Assembly (NCBI RefSeq): GCF_036924515.1
Contig: NZ_JAZHRR010000001.1
Location: 3,567,001-3,631,000, forward strand
Reading direction: 5' to 3'
Origin: Bradyrhizobium sp. AZCC 1610
Lineage (GTDB): Bacteria > Pseudomonadota > Alphaproteobacteria > Rhizobiales > Xanthobacteraceae
Length of the DNA stretch: 64,000 nt
Positions 1 through 9,730 of the stretch are shown in pieces; the first letter of the stretch is position 1, and the number at the start of each line of letters is the position of its first letter. The notes below the pieces were generated by a model. That model saw nothing but the letters and a program-made list of their open reading frames with translations. It did no database searches and was not told the origin of the DNA. Position numbers and translations under genes: made by a program.

Positions 1-73
1 ACGGCCTTTTGAGCCATGTTTCCGTGTGAGATGGCGCGCTGTATAGCCGGATTCCAGCCAGAAGCAAGGAAAT

Positions 74-93
74 AAGGCCGGATTTTCGGCCTT
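74..93 (-). terminator. hairpin downstream of the caspase-like gene
   Basis: Perfect 7-bp stem AAGGCCG / CGGCCTT with a 6-base loop, lying about 60 bases past the likely stop of the caspase-like gene. There is no clear T-run, so terminator activity is only inferred. The rest of bases 1-151 shows no gene I can support. Confidence 0.35.
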
Positions 94-151
94 CCGGCCT
101 CGCGATTTAGGGCGCCTTCGGGCCAGATCCGATGATCCGGCCCGTTAACGA

Positions 152-2582
152 TCAGCATCGGGCACCCGGCGGGCACGCCCTGGCCGCCGCCGCCGGAGGC
201 GCCGGACGCGCCGCTGGTGGCGGAGCAGCCATCCGGGGCGGCGGCGGTGGTGGTGCGGCCATCCTTGGTGGCGGCGGCGGCGCGGCCATCCGCGGGGGTG
301 GCGCGGGCGGTGCGGCCATCCTTGGTGGCGGCGACGGCGCGGCCATCCGCGGCGGTGGCGCGGGCGGTGCGGCCATCCTTGGCGGAGGCGGTGGCGCGGC
401 CATACGTGCAGGTGGCGGAGACGGCGCGGCCATCCTCGGTGCAGGCGATGGCGCGGCCATCCGCGGCGGTGGAGGTGCCGGAGTGATGCGGGATGCCGGC
501 GGTGGTGGGCGGCCTTGCCGCCTGTACGGCCGACGGCGGCGGGCCTCGGCGCAATTCCGGCTGCTGTTGAGGTCTCGGAGCAACGGTAGCGCTCGGCTTC
601 GGCGGCGCGGCGGCGCTGGGTGGCGGCGCGGTCACCCTTGGCTGCTGGCCAGCCGGAGCCGTCGCCCCGATGGCGGGCCTGGAGCCGGTAGCAGCGCTGG
701 GTGCAGCCGGTGCGGCCGATCCCGGACGGGGCGCGCCCGGCGCAAGCCTTGCGTTCGGATTCACCGCCCCCGGCGATACCGCAGCGCTTGGAGGCGCGGC
801 TGGCGCGCCCCTGGCGCCTGGAACCGGCAGGGCATTGATCCTCGGCGAGGGCTGTGTCGAAGGCAGCGTGCCTGGCGCGTTCGCCGGCTGCGTCGCGTTC
901 GGCCTTCCGGTCGGTCCCGCAGGAGCGCCGGGCAAACCAGTTCTCACGGCAGGATTGATCGTAGCGCTCGGCGGTACCGGCGCTCTGCCCTGCTGGATCA
1001 GTGTTGCCCTCTGCGCGACGGCGGGCGGCAATGTCGGCGTGGCGCCACTACGCTGCGCCGGCGCAACTGTCTTCTCCGGGGAGCCGGGGCGTCCAATAGG
1101 CCTGGCGCCAACTCCGCCCGCAGGCAACGCCGGCTGCGGCGGCCTGTTGATCACGTTGTTGATGACGGTCCTGTTGTGGATGTTGGCGAAGATGATGTTG
1201 TTCGGCGGTGGCGCCACATAGCGCGGCGGCCTCACATAGACCGGTATCGGCACAAAGATCGGCTGCGGCAGGATGAACAACCCGATCGGCGGCGGCGGCG
1301 GCTCCAGCACCACGAAATCCTCCGGCGGCGGCGACAGGTAGTAGACCGGCGGCGGTGGCGGCGGGACAAAATCGAACTCGGGATCGCCGAAGGCCAGCAC
1401 CGGTCGATCGACATAGATGAACTCTTCCGGCGGCGGCGGCGGCACGTCGTAGTCGATGACGTCGAATGCCGGCGGCGGCTCCAGCGGCGCGGTGAGAATG
1501 GCAAGACGGCGGCGCGCGTCGGCGGCATGAGGCCCGCGCGGGTAGCGTTGCAGATACGACCAATAGGCGTTCGGAGTGTCGGCGCGGTAGGTGCGGCGCC
1601 ACGTGATCGCTTCGCGCCGCGCCGCCGCGATCGCCCTCACCCGCTTTGCCAGCGGATCGTCGGGATAGGCGCCGAGAAAATCCTCGTAGGCCGGCAGCGT
1701 GTCGCGCTCCAGCGCGGCGGCGTAGGCTTCCTGCACGCCGAGATCGCGGATCGGTTTGCTGCGGATGGCAGCGACCTGGTCCAGCGGCGGTGCTGCGGGC
1801 GCATCCGGTGCGCGCTCGAAGAATGTGAAGGCCGCGTCGACCTTCTGGCTGTCCCAGGGCACCTGCGCGCCCTTGCTCGCCTCGTTGACGCGAAGCCGCA
1901 CGCGATTGAAAACCTCCGGCAGCGGCAATCCGCCGGTCCGGATCATCTCGGCCAGCGACTGGGCGTAGATGCCGTACGATCCCTGCTCGGCCGGCGCCAC
2001 GGTTCCGGGCGCCGCGTTGAACGCGATCAGCATATGCGGGTCCGCCTCGACCAAGGCGAGACCGCTTGCGATCTGTCCGTTGACGAAAGGTTGCTGCCGC
2101 GCCGCGTCCAGCACGACTATGCCGGCCTTCAGCGGCAGCGAGGCGAGTTGACGGATGTAGTCGCCGGTCCGCAGCGCCTCGATCGGAACATCGGCATCGC
2201 GGTTGATCGCGGAATCGACCGGCACGAAATAATTCTCGCCCGCCAGTTGCAGCCCGTAACCGGCCAGATACACCATCGCGACCGTGTCCGGCCCCGAGCT
2301 TTCGGCTTTCTGGATGAAGTCGCGGAAACTCTTGCGCAGCGTGTCGCCATCGAGATCGCGGGCGCCGATCACGTCGAAGCCGGCCGCCTGCAGGGTCTGC
2401 GCGATCAGGCCGGCATCATTGGCCGCCGTCGCAAGCGGCGATTTCGCATAGGCGGCATTGCCGACCACCAGCGCAATACGCTTTTCCGGCTGCTGCGCGG
2501 CGGCCTTGTCCAAATGCCCCGCCAGTCCTGATATCGCGACGAGACACACCGAGAGGATCGACAAACTTCTTGCTAACCGCAT
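152..2582 (-). pseudogene. caspase-family (peptidase C14) protein without catalytic dyad, frameshifted before its Pro-rich tail
   Basis: The start at 2582 gives a signal peptide (residues 1-29) and then a caspase p20-like fold beginning RIALVVGNAAY. The usual catalytic His in AGHG is Tyr (AGYG, about residue 109), and the usual Cys in LDACR is Ala (LDAAR, about residue 161), so the domain should be inactive as a protease. A long Pro-rich tail follows. The starting frame has no stop down to base 1. Near 500-515 the sequence makes better sense after a one-base shift into the frame that runs through nine RMAAP repeats and stops at 152 after CPPGARC. The total length, 2431 bases, is not a multiple of three. 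It is exported by prediction; its partner or role is unknown. A sequencing error, a real pseudogene and slippage in the repeat-rich GC tract are all possible. Confidence 0.7.
221..463 (-). repeat. tandem repeat encoding Pro-rich RMAAP units
   Basis: Nine imperfect 27-30 base units that encode RMAAP followed by four to six Pro/Ala/Ser residues, read in the minus frame that ends at 152. The units make up most of the protein tail. Unit number is expected to vary between strains. Confidence 0.75.
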
Positions 2583-2824
2583 GGATCCCACCCTGTCGCT
2601 GCCCGAGCGCCGCATGGAACGCGCGTTAAGCTGAATATTTCTTGAACAATTGCGCTCTCAGCAAGGCATGGGGCCCGCCACACCCGGTTCCGGCACCGAA
2701 ATTCGCATTGTCGCGGCCTTCCGGCGGGCGTATCCTTTCCTCCAGATCGTGTTCGCCCGCATCGTGAGGCGACTGCGCGAGTTCCTCCCGGTGTGCGAAT
2801 TGCCCATTCAATGGAGGAGCCGTC

Positions 2825-3292
2825 ATGACCGTTTCCCCGACCCTGCAGAAGTACCTGGATCAGAGCGTCACCTACGACCTGATCCCCCATGCCCCTACGA
2901 TGTCATCAAACCGCACAGCCGAAGCCTGCCATGTGCCGGGCGAGGCGCTGGCCAAGGCCGTCGTGCTGCGCCGCGACGGCGGTTACATGATGGCCGTTCT
3001 TCCGGCCTCCCATCACCTGCATCTGTCAGCCCTGAAAAGTCAGCTCGGCCACAAGGTCGACCTGGCGAGCGAGAAGGAGATCGCGGAGCTGTTTATCGAC
3101 TGCGACATTGGAGCCATCCCGCCGGTTGGCGAGTGCTATGGGCTCGATGTCATCGTCGACGACAGCATCGATGCGCAACGGCACGTCTACATGGAAAGCG
3201 GCGATCACGCCACGCTGATCCGCATGGAGGGCGCGCAGTTCGCGCGATTGACGGCCAAGGCCTGGCACGGCCACTTCAGCACGCACGATTGA
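2825..3292 (+). CDS. YbaK/EbsC-type aminoacyl-tRNA deacylase domain protein
   Basis: A 155-residue single-domain protein of the YbaK/ProX/EbsC family, whose members hydrolyse mischarged aminoacyl-tRNAs in trans. The family core is visible around KAVVLRRDGGYMMAVLPASH (about residues 40-60) and in the C-terminal IPPVGECYGLDVIVDD segment. GGAGG lies 7 bases before the ATG. The gene stands alone and faces the CBS-domain gene across a shared hairpin. Substrate preference cannot be read from the sequence; some relatives act only as generic YbaK-domain proteins. Confidence 0.85.
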   Translation: MTVSPTLQKYLDQSVTYDLIPHAPTMSSNRTAEACHVPGEALAKAVVLRRDGGYMMAVLPASHHLHLSALKSQLGHKVDLASEKEIAELFIDCDIGAIPPVGECYGLDVIVDDSIDAQRHVYMESGDHATLIRMEGAQFARLTAKAWHGHFSTHD

Positions 3293-3309
3293 GGCCGCCC
3301 GATCCCATC

Positions 3310-3342
3310 AATGGCCCCGCGTCGATTTCGACGCGGGCCATT
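3310..3342. terminator. bidirectional terminator between convergent genes
   Basis: Long GC-rich hairpin, about 14 paired bases with one bulged C around loop TT (arms AATGGCCCCGCGTCG and CGACGCGGGCCATT). It sits 17 bases after the YbaK-type gene and 26 bases after the CBS gene read from the other strand. Confidence 0.65.
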
Positions 3343-3368
3343 GCTGGTTAGCGCGAGGGCTGCCCGCA

Positions 3369-3788
3369 TCAGTGATGGGCCGAAACGCTCTTCACACACC
3401 CGGCCAGCAAATCACCGGACGTTGAATGGCTGATATCGCCCAGGCTGATCATGCCGACCATGCGTTTGCTCTTGTTGATCACCGGCAACCTGCGGACCTG
3501 CAGCGTCTCCATGTGATGCACCGCCTTGGCAAGGTCATCGTCCTCCCGGCAGCAGTGGATGCCGTCGGTCATCACGTCGCGCGCCTTGGCGCGGCTGGCA
3601 TCGAAACCGTTGCCAGCAAGCCCTTTGCAGACAATGTCGCGATCGGTCACCATCCCGACCAGCTTGTCGTCCTCGCCGATCGGAATGCAGCCGATATCAT
3701 GCGCTCGCATCAGTTTCGCGATTTCGGTAATCGGCGTGTCGGGACTGACCCAATCGACGCCCTTGTGCATTGCGTCTTTGACTTTCAT
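3369..3788 (-). CDS. CBS-domain pair protein
   Basis: A 139-residue protein made almost wholly of two CBS domains (about residues 7-60 and 72-125), with typical boundary strings VGMVTDRDIVCKGL and RRLPVINKSKRMVGMISLGD. Such stand-alone pairs bind adenine nucleotides and act as energy or redox sensors. The partner is unknown and no fused enzyme domain is present. GGAGG precedes the start. It is monocistronic. Confidence 0.88.
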   Translation of the reverse strand: MKVKDAMHKGVDWVSPDTPITEIAKLMRAHDIGCIPIGEDDKLVGMVTDRDIVCKGLAGNGFDASRAKARDVMTDGIHCCREDDDLAKAVHHMETLQVRRLPVINKSKRMVGMISLGDISHSTSGDLLAGCVKSVSAHH

Positions 3789-4177
3789 GGCGGACCTCCG
3801 TTGCTGCGATTTCAGGTGGTATTCACGTGATGCAGAACAGTTCCCCCTTTAGCGCGATTATACGACGGATCGGGCAGGACGGCATCGCAAAAGCAATGAC
3901 AAGTTCTTGAAATTTGCGATGGCGTCGTTGCGCACGGGTTGAAGCAAATGGCGAGCCGGGCGTCGGCTACGTGTTTGCGTCCGGGATTCATGCTGCCTCC
4001 GCTGGGTAGTGTCTCAGTTTGAAATTTCACGCCGCTACTTATGTATATCGCCGCCCGACGGTCAGCCTATCGCGACCGATCCCGATGGCCATCGCCTGCG
4101 CCTGATCGTTCCGGCGGCATGAGCAGGAATTGGGTGGCACTTCGAGTTTCCGAAGTGCCGTGATCCTTGGCTGAGGC
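3789..4177. other. intergenic, no gene seen
   Basis: About 390 bases. Short open frames here (for example on the minus strand around 3812-4030) lack ribosome-binding sites and family resemblance. The part next to 3789 should hold the promoter of the CBS gene. Confidence 0.5.
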
Positions 4178-4705
4178 TTAGTCGGCCAATTGAAGCTCCG
4201 CGAGCATCGTTCTCGCTGTCGACTCGTCCAGCGGAATAAATTCGCCCGGCCCGAGATTGTCGGTGCCGGCCGTTGCGGCAGCCGCAACCGCCACGCCGGC
4301 CAATCCCCCGATCATTGACATCCCGGCGATCGAATCATGCCGTGCGCTCGACTTGACGAGAAAGAAATGGGTACGGCCGGGCGCCGTGGTGAAATCGCGC
4401 TTGGTGTCGCCCGGAAACAGCGTTTCGCTCGCGACAAGCTGATGCGGACCTGCCGGGAGATCGGCATAGGCGTAGGTGCCGACCATCACCTTCCCCATCG
4501 GGCTGCCATCCACCTTCACGTCACAGGCGCAAATGGCCATGGACAGCCCGTCGCGCTTCCGCTGAAGCACCACGACCCGGGACTGCCCCGCTTTCGGCGG
4601 CCCGATCTTTTGCGAGATTGCGGCATAGTCGGTCCCGACTTTGGCGGTCACACAGCCCGACAACAACAACGCACCCGACAGCAACGCAATTCCACGCCCC
4701 AACAT
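4178..4705 (-). CDS. DUF2846-like lipoprotein
   Basis: A 175-residue protein starting MLGRGIALLSGALLLSGC. The lipobox LLSGC with Cys18 predicts a lipid-anchored envelope protein. I moved the start to 4705 because it gives a clean type II signal and has GGGGG just upstream. The mature part (RVVVLQRKRDG, then VDGSPMGKVMVGTYAYADLPAGPHQL) resembles DUF2846 and PEGA-like small beta domains that carry a surface VDG motif. A Gly/Ala-rich hydrophobic stretch (about 130-150) follows. Function unknown. The gene is monocistronic, with a perfect inverted repeat in its leader. Confidence 0.7.
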   Translation of the reverse strand: MLGRGIALLSGALLLSGCVTAKVGTDYAAISQKIGPPKAGQSRVVVLQRKRDGLSMAICACDVKVDGSPMGKVMVGTYAYADLPAGPHQLVASETLFPGDTKRDFTTAPGRTHFFLVKSSARHDSIAGMSMIGGLAGVAVAAAATAGTDNLGPGEFIPLDESTARTMLAELQLAD

Positions 4706-4718
4706 ATAGCCCCCAAAA

Positions 4719-4740
4719 CTATGCCCCTCAAAGGGCATAG
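4719..4740. promoter_or_regulatory. perfect inverted repeat in leader of the lipoprotein gene
   Basis: CTATGCCC, loop CTCAAA, GGGCATAG: 8 perfect base pairs, 14 bases upstream of the chosen start at 4705. It could be an operator or an RNA hairpin near the ribosome-binding site. Confidence 0.4.
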
Positions 4741-4922
4741 CCGGGGACACGGTGAGGTTGCAATAGCCCTCGCGTAACAGCCGTTTGTGAAGCTCAGATC
4801 ACTAGAGCGACGCGACGGAGCCCCGGGAATGACGGCGACAATTGCCGCTTCTTCCCTGACGTGACGAGCGACCGCTCAAAGCCTGTGCTGGGCCACGGCG
4901 GCGCGCGCCAATCCAGTTTAAG

Positions 4923-5657
4923 TCAGCTCACCTGCTCGACCTTGCCGGTCGCGAGCCGATAGATGCCGCCGACCACCTTCAGCTTGTTCTGCTCGACGAC
5001 TGCGTTGAGGATCGGTGCGGCCGATCTCAGCTTGGCGACATTGTCGATCACGTTCTGCCGGATGGCGTTGTCGAGCGCATTTCCGGTCTGCTGCGCCGAC
5101 GCCTTCACCGAGGGCGCGATCGCGGCGACCAGCGATGGTATGTGCCCGGGCGGCGGTTTGTCGTCCTTCAGGGATTTGATCGTCGCGTCGACTGCTCCGC
5201 AACTGTCATGACCGAGCACGACGATCAACGGCGTGCCGAGCACGGCGACGGTATATTCCATGCTTGCAACCGTATCGTCGCTGGCGAAATTGCCGGCCAC
5301 GCGGCAGACGAAGAGATCGCCGCGCGCGCTGTCGAAGGCATATTCGGGCGCGATACGAGAATCCGCGCAACTCAGAATGGCCGCATAGGGGTTCTGCCCT
5401 CCGACCAATGCCTCCCTCTCATGCTTGAAGTCGTGGCGCCGCGATGTGCCGTCAACGTAGCGAGCATTTCCTTCCATCAATCGCTTCAGGGCGGCATCCG
5501 GCGACAACACGTTCTGCGGCTTGGGAGGAGCTTTCGTATCCCTGGCGTTAGCTGCGTCGGCGAGCGTCAGTCCCAGTGCCGAAGCCGCGAAGAGAACAAC
5601 GGAGCGCCGTGAGGGCGCCCGTGGATGAAGCTGGTCAGAGAAGCATTTTTCGCACAT
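4923..5657 (-). CDS. beta-class carbonic anhydrase, Tat-exported
   Basis: A 244-residue enzyme that interconverts CO2 and bicarbonate. Zinc ligands and the Asp-Arg dyad are visible: Cys97, Asp99 and Arg101 in CADSR, then His150 and Cys153 in GHDSCGA. The N-terminus has a twin-arginine signal (SRRSVV then a hydrophobic run, ending near ANA at 35-38), so the enzyme should act in the periplasm after folding in the cytoplasm. Spacing of the motifs is that of normal beta enzymes. No operon partner. A cytoplasmic form would need an internal start, which I do not see. Confidence 0.9.
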   Translation of the reverse strand: MCEKCFSDQLHPRAPSRRSVVLFAASALGLTLADAANARDTKAPPKPQNVLSPDAALKRLMEGNARYVDGTSRRHDFKHEREALVGGQNPYAAILSCADSRIAPEYAFDSARGDLFVCRVAGNFASDDTVASMEYTVAVLGTPLIVVLGHDSCGAVDATIKSLKDDKPPPGHIPSLVAAIAPSVKASAQQTGNALDNAIRQNVIDNVAKLRSAAPILNAVVEQNKLKVVGGIYRLATGKVEQVS

Positions 5658-5897
5658 TGCGCTCTCCTTGCCTTACGGCTTGCCGCGTCGAAGTTGATGA
5701 CCCTGATTCGCCATAGCGGCTATGGTTGCGCGGCGAAGCTTCGCTGAAGCTGGATAGTTAAGCTCTCAATCTCGAGCCGCTGTAAAAGGCGCGAGACTCC
5801 CGCGTAAAATTCACGGCTAGAAGCGACGGATTCTCGCCAGGTTCGTGAAGATACTGGCAACCTCAAGTATCATGATAGCGCCATGTGGAGGGGTTGC

Positions 5898-8800
5898 CTA
5901 CAGCGTCTGCACATCCACCACGCCCGCCACCGCCTTGATCGCACCTGCGATCTGCGGCGAGACCTTGAAGCGCCCCGGCAGCTTCATCTCCACCTCGGTC
6001 TGGAGGTCGAGCATGATGACGAGCGAGACGTCGCCATCGGCGCCGCCCGATGGCCCGGGCGCAGGCTTGGCCGGCAGGCCCTTTGCCGAACCGTTTGGCG
6101 CGGCAGCTTCCGGCATGTTGAGCCGTCGCGCGATGGAATCCAGCGGCTTGGTGTCGCGAACGAAAATCCGCAGGCCTTTTTGGGTCTTGGCCGCGGCGTC
6201 ATCCAGCGGCTCGGCATGCAGCACCCGGGCGCGCACGTCCTCGCCCTGCAGTTCGGCGCCGAGCTGCAGCAACACCGCAGCCCCCGGCTCCAGCACGTCG
6301 CGGTATTGCGCGAGGCCTTCGGAAAACAGCACGGCCTCGAAATGCCCAGTTGGGTCTGACAGTCCCATGATGCCCATCTTGTTGCCGGTCTTGGTGCGCC
6401 GCTCCATCCGCGACACCACAGTGGCCGCGACCTTGCCCGCGGTCGCGCCGGTCTTCACCGCGCGCGAGAATTCCGCCCAGGTCTGCACCCGCAGCCGCTT
6501 CAACACCGTGGCGTAATCGTCGAGCGGGTGGCCGGACAGGAAGAAGCCGACGGCGTCGTATTCACGGCGGAGCTTTTCGGCCGGCAGCCACGGCTCGATT
6601 TGCGGCAGCATGATAGTCGGCGCGTCGGCAGCGTTGCCGAACATGTCGTTCTGACCGATCGTTGCCGCCTCGTGGCTGCGCTGGCAGGCGGCGAGAATAG
6701 CATCAGCGCCGGCAAAGACGCGGGCGCGGTTGGATTCGAGCGTGTCGAATGCGCCGGCGGCAGCTAAGCTTTCGATCACGCGCTTGTTGATGGCGCGCGG
6801 ATTGACCCGTGCCGCGAAGTCCGCGAGCGAGGTGAAGACGCCCTTGCGCCGCTCCTCGACGATTAACTCCACCGCCTGGGGGCCGACACCCTTCAGCGCG
6901 GCGAGCGCATAGTAGATGGTGTTCTCGCCAACCTCGAAGGTCGCGCCCGAACGGTTGAGATTCGGCGCCTCGACCTTGATGCCGAGCCGCTGCGCCTCGG
7001 CGCGAAATTCCGAGAGCTTGTCGGTGTTGTTGAGTTCGAGCGTCATCGACGCCGCCAGAAACTCCACCGGGTAATGCGCCTTCATGTAGGCGGTGTGGTA
7101 GGACACCAGCGCATAGGCCGCCGCGTGGCTCTTGTTGAAGCCGTAGTCGGCGAACTTGGCGAGCAGCTCGAAGATCGTATCGGCCTGCCCCTTCGGCACG
7201 CCGTTGTTGACCGCGCCGGCGACGAAGATCGCGCGCTGCTTTTCCATCTCGGCGCGGATCTTCTTGCCCATCGCGCGGCGCAGCAGGTCGGCGTCGCCGA
7301 GCGAATAGCCGGCCATCACCTGTGCGATCTGCATCACCTGTTCCTGGTAGATGATGACGCCGAACGTCTCCTTCAGGATCGGCTCCAGGATCGGATGCAG
7401 ATATTCCGGCTCCTCGTCGCCGTGCTTGCGCGCGCAATAGGTCGGGATGTTGGCCATCGGACCCGGGCGATAGAGCGCCACCAGCGCGATGATGTCCTCG
7501 AAGCGGTCGGGCCGCATATCGATCAGCGCGCGCCGCATGCCCTGGCTTTCCACCTGGAACACGCCGACCACGTCGCCCCGCGCCAGCATCTGGTAACTCG
7601 GGGCATCGTCGATCGGCAGCGTCGGCAGATCGACGTGGATGTTGCGCTGCCTGAGCAGCTTCACCGCGACATCGAGCACGGTCAGCGTCTTCAGGCCGAG
7701 GAAGTCGAACTTAACGAGCCCCGCCGGCTCGACCCACTTCATGTTGAACTGGGTCACCGGCATGTCGGATTTGGGATCGCGGTAGAGCGGCACCAGTTCG
7801 CTCAAGGGCCGGTCCCCGATCACGATGCCGGCGGCATGGGTCGAGGCGTGGCGCGTCAGCCCTTCGAGGCGCTGGGCGATGTCGAAGGCGCGCGCCACCA
7901 CCGGGTCCTCGTCGCGGAACGCCTGCAGCTTCGGTTCGCTCTCGATCGCCTGCGCCAGCGTCACCGGCGCGGCAGGATTTTGCGGTACCAGTTTTGTTAA
8001 TTTATCGACCTGGCCGTAGGGCATCTGCAGCACGCGGCCGACGTCGCGCAGCACGCCTCGCGCCTGCAGCGTTCCGAAGGTGATGATCTGCGCGACCTGA
8101 TCGCGGCCGTAGCGCTGCTGCACATAGTCGATCACCTCGCCGCGGCGGTCCTGGCAGAAGTCGATGTCGAAGTCCGGCATCGACACGCGTTCGGGATTGA
8201 GGAAGCGCTCGAACAGCAGGCCAAAGCGGATCGGATCGAGATCGGTGATGGTCAGCGAATAGGCGACCAGCGAACCGGCGCCGGAGCCGCGGCCGGGGCC
8301 GACCGGAATGTCGTGGGCCTTGGCCCATTTGATGAAGTCCGACACGATCAGGAAGTAGCCCGCATAGTTCATGCGGTTGATCACGTCGATCTCGAAGGCG
8401 AGACGCTTTTGGTACTCCTCTTCCGTGGTGCCGGGCGACAGGCCGTGAACCTGCAGGCGCCTTGCGAGCCCCTCCTCGGCCTGGCGCTTCAGCTCCGCGG
8501 CCTCCTCAGCTACCGCATCGGAGCCTGAGCCGGCGCCGACCGTGAAGCGCGGCAGGATAGGCTTTCGCGTCTTCGGGCGAAACGAGCAGCGCTCCGCGAT
8601 CTCGATCGTCGAGGCCAGCGCTTCCGGAATATCGGCGAACAGCACCGCCATCTCGGCGCGGGTCTTGAAGCGATGATCGGGCGTGAGCTGGTCGCGGTCG
8701 GTCTCGGCGATCAGCTTGCCACCGGCGATGCACAACAGCGCGTCGTGGGCCTCGTAATCGTCATTCGATGCGAAATATGGCTCGTTGGTCGCGACCAACG

Positions 8801-9407
8801 GCAATCCCTTGGCATAGGCGAGATCGATCAGGCCGGATTCGGCGCGGCGCTCCTTGTCGATGCCGTGGCGCTGCAATTCGACATAGAGGCGATCGCCGAA
8901 CAGGCTCGCCAGCCGGTCGCAACGGGCTGTCGCGAGGGCGGTGTGATCGGCATGCAGCGCCAGCGAGATCGGGCCGTCGGGACCGCCGGTCAGCGCGATC
9001 AAATCCTCGGCATCGCCTTCCAGCCATTCGAGCTTGATGTGCGGGGATTGATGGACCGGCGTTTCCAGAAACGCCCGCGAGTTCAGCCGCATCAGGCTGC
9101 GGTAACCGCGCTCCCGCGCCGCCAGCAATACGATTCGCGACGGCGCCGAGGCCAGCGCGTTGCGCGCGTTCGGGTCCTGGTCGCCGAAATCGACGGCGAG
9201 TTCGCAGCCAATGATCGGCTGGATGCCGTAGCCGGCCATCTTGTCGGAGAATTCCAGCGCCCCGAACATGTTGTCGGTGTCGGTCAGCGCCAGGGCCGGC
9301 TGACGGTCGGCCTTCGCCAGCTCGCCGAGCTTGGCGATCTTGATCGAGCCCTTCAGCAGCGAATAGGCCGAATGAACGTGAAGATGAACGAATCCGGCAC
9401 TGGACAT
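5898..9407 (-). CDS. dnaE: DNA polymerase III alpha subunit
   Basis: A 1169-residue replicative polymerase subunit. It opens with the PHP domain (HLHVHSAYSLLKG, residues 8-20), followed by the C-family polymerase core with the catalytic PDFDIDF motif (about residue 413). The helix-hairpin-helix region (about 845-900) and the C-terminal OB fold are present. The length and N-terminus match replicative DnaE1 rather than mutagenic DnaE2, and no imuA/imuB genes lie beside it. The next gene upstream on the same strand, 184 bases away, is the LexA-boxed micropeptide. Confidence 0.97.
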   Translation of the reverse strand: MSSAGFVHLHVHSAYSLLKGSIKIAKLGELAKADRQPALALTDTDNMFGALEFSDKMAGYGIQPIIGCELAVDFGDQDPNARNALASAPSRIVLLAARERGYRSLMRLNSRAFLETPVHQSPHIKLEWLEGDAEDLIALTGGPDGPISLALHADHTALATARCDRLASLFGDRLYVELQRHGIDKERRAESGLIDLAYAKGLPLVATNEPYFASNDDYEAHDALLCIAGGKLIAETDRDQLTPDHRFKTRAEMAVLFADIPEALASTIEIAERCSFRPKTRKPILPRFTVGAGSGSDAVAEEAAELKRQAEEGLARRLQVHGLSPGTTEEEYQKRLAFEIDVINRMNYAGYFLIVSDFIKWAKAHDIPVGPGRGSGAGSLVAYSLTITDLDPIRFGLLFERFLNPERVSMPDFDIDFCQDRRGEVIDYVQQRYGRDQVAQIITFGTLQARGVLRDVGRVLQMPYGQVDKLTKLVPQNPAAPVTLAQAIESEPKLQAFRDEDPVVARAFDIAQRLEGLTRHASTHAAGIVIGDRPLSELVPLYRDPKSDMPVTQFNMKWVEPAGLVKFDFLGLKTLTVLDVAVKLLRQRNIHVDLPTLPIDDAPSYQMLARGDVVGVFQVESQGMRRALIDMRPDRFEDIIALVALYRPGPMANIPTYCARKHGDEEPEYLHPILEPILKETFGVIIYQEQVMQIAQVMAGYSLGDADLLRRAMGKKIRAEMEKQRAIFVAGAVNNGVPKGQADTIFELLAKFADYGFNKSHAAAYALVSYHTAYMKAHYPVEFLAASMTLELNNTDKLSEFRAEAQRLGIKVEAPNLNRSGATFEVGENTIYYALAALKGVGPQAVELIVEERRKGVFTSLADFAARVNPRAINKRVIESLAAAGAFDTLESNRARVFAGADAILAACQRSHEAATIGQNDMFGNAADAPTIMLPQIEPWLPAEKLRREYDAVGFFLSGHPLDDYATVLKRLRVQTWAEFSRAVKTGATAGKVAATVVSRMERRTKTGNKMGIMGLSDPTGHFEAVLFSEGLAQYRDVLEPGAAVLLQLGAELQGEDVRARVLHAEPLDDAAAKTQKGLRIFVRDTKPLDSIARRLNMPEAAAPNGSAKGLPAKPAPGPSGGADGDVSLVIMLDLQTEVEMKLPGRFKVSPQIAGAIKAVAGVVDVQTL

Positions 9408-9591
9408 GGTCGCTTAACGGGCTCTTATCATGGTGGGGAGCGATCATCGGCCGCTGATGCGCACCGACTCGCCACCGCAATGGTGATGCCTTGACCTGCC
9501 TAAGTCCACGCGGAACGCAGCTTCCGCGCCCGCCATCCGGCTTTTCCCCAGCCCGTCCGCAAGTCGGCCTGGATCAGGTTTTCGCCCGGCC

Positions 9592-9690
9592 TCAAAGCTG
9601 CGGAATCACCTGCGCCCAGACCGCGATCATCCCGACAAACAGCGCAATCGAGGCCAGCGCCGCCGCTTCTTCCACGAACATCCGCAACAT
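9592..9690 (-). CDS. 32-residue membrane micropeptide under LexA control, SidA-like
   Basis: ATG at 9688-9690, stop TGA at 9592-9594. The peptide begins MLRMFVEEAAAL, has one hydrophobic helix (about residues 9-28, including SIALFVGMIAVWA) and ends VIPQL. GGGAG lies 7-11 bases before the ATG. Two alphaproteobacterial LexA boxes sit 23-55 bases upstream, so SOS induction is expected. Size, single-helix topology and SOS control match SidA of Caulobacter, a 29-residue inner-membrane inhibitor that targets FtsW/FtsN. Homology to SidA itself is inference. It could instead be a different SOS membrane peptide, such as a toxin-like one. Confidence 0.75.
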   Translation of the reverse strand: MLRMFVEEAAALASIALFVGMIAVWAQVIPQL

Positions 9691-9712
9691 CGTCCGACTC
9701 CCTACGATATGA

Positions 9713-9727
9713 GAACATATGAGGAAC
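9713..9727 (-). promoter_or_regulatory. LexA box 1 (GAAC-N7-GAAC)
   Basis: GAACATATGAGGAAC, the reverse complement form of the alphaproteobacterial SOS box GTTC-N7-GTTC, located 23 bases upstream of the micropeptide ATG and so near its expected core promoter. Confidence 0.8.
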
Positions 9728-9730
9728 ATT

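Noticed and set aside
221..463. CRISPR-like appearance of the repeated units
   Set aside because: Units are contiguous coding repeats without spacers, varying in length by codons.
132..2531. 799-codon open frame on the plus strand
   Set aside because: It is the antisense shadow of the caspase-like gene, created by high GC; its translation is Arg/Gly-rich with no domain.
3812..4030. 72-codon minus-strand frame upstream of the CBS gene
   Set aside because: No ribosome-binding site, atypical composition, Cys-rich without pattern.
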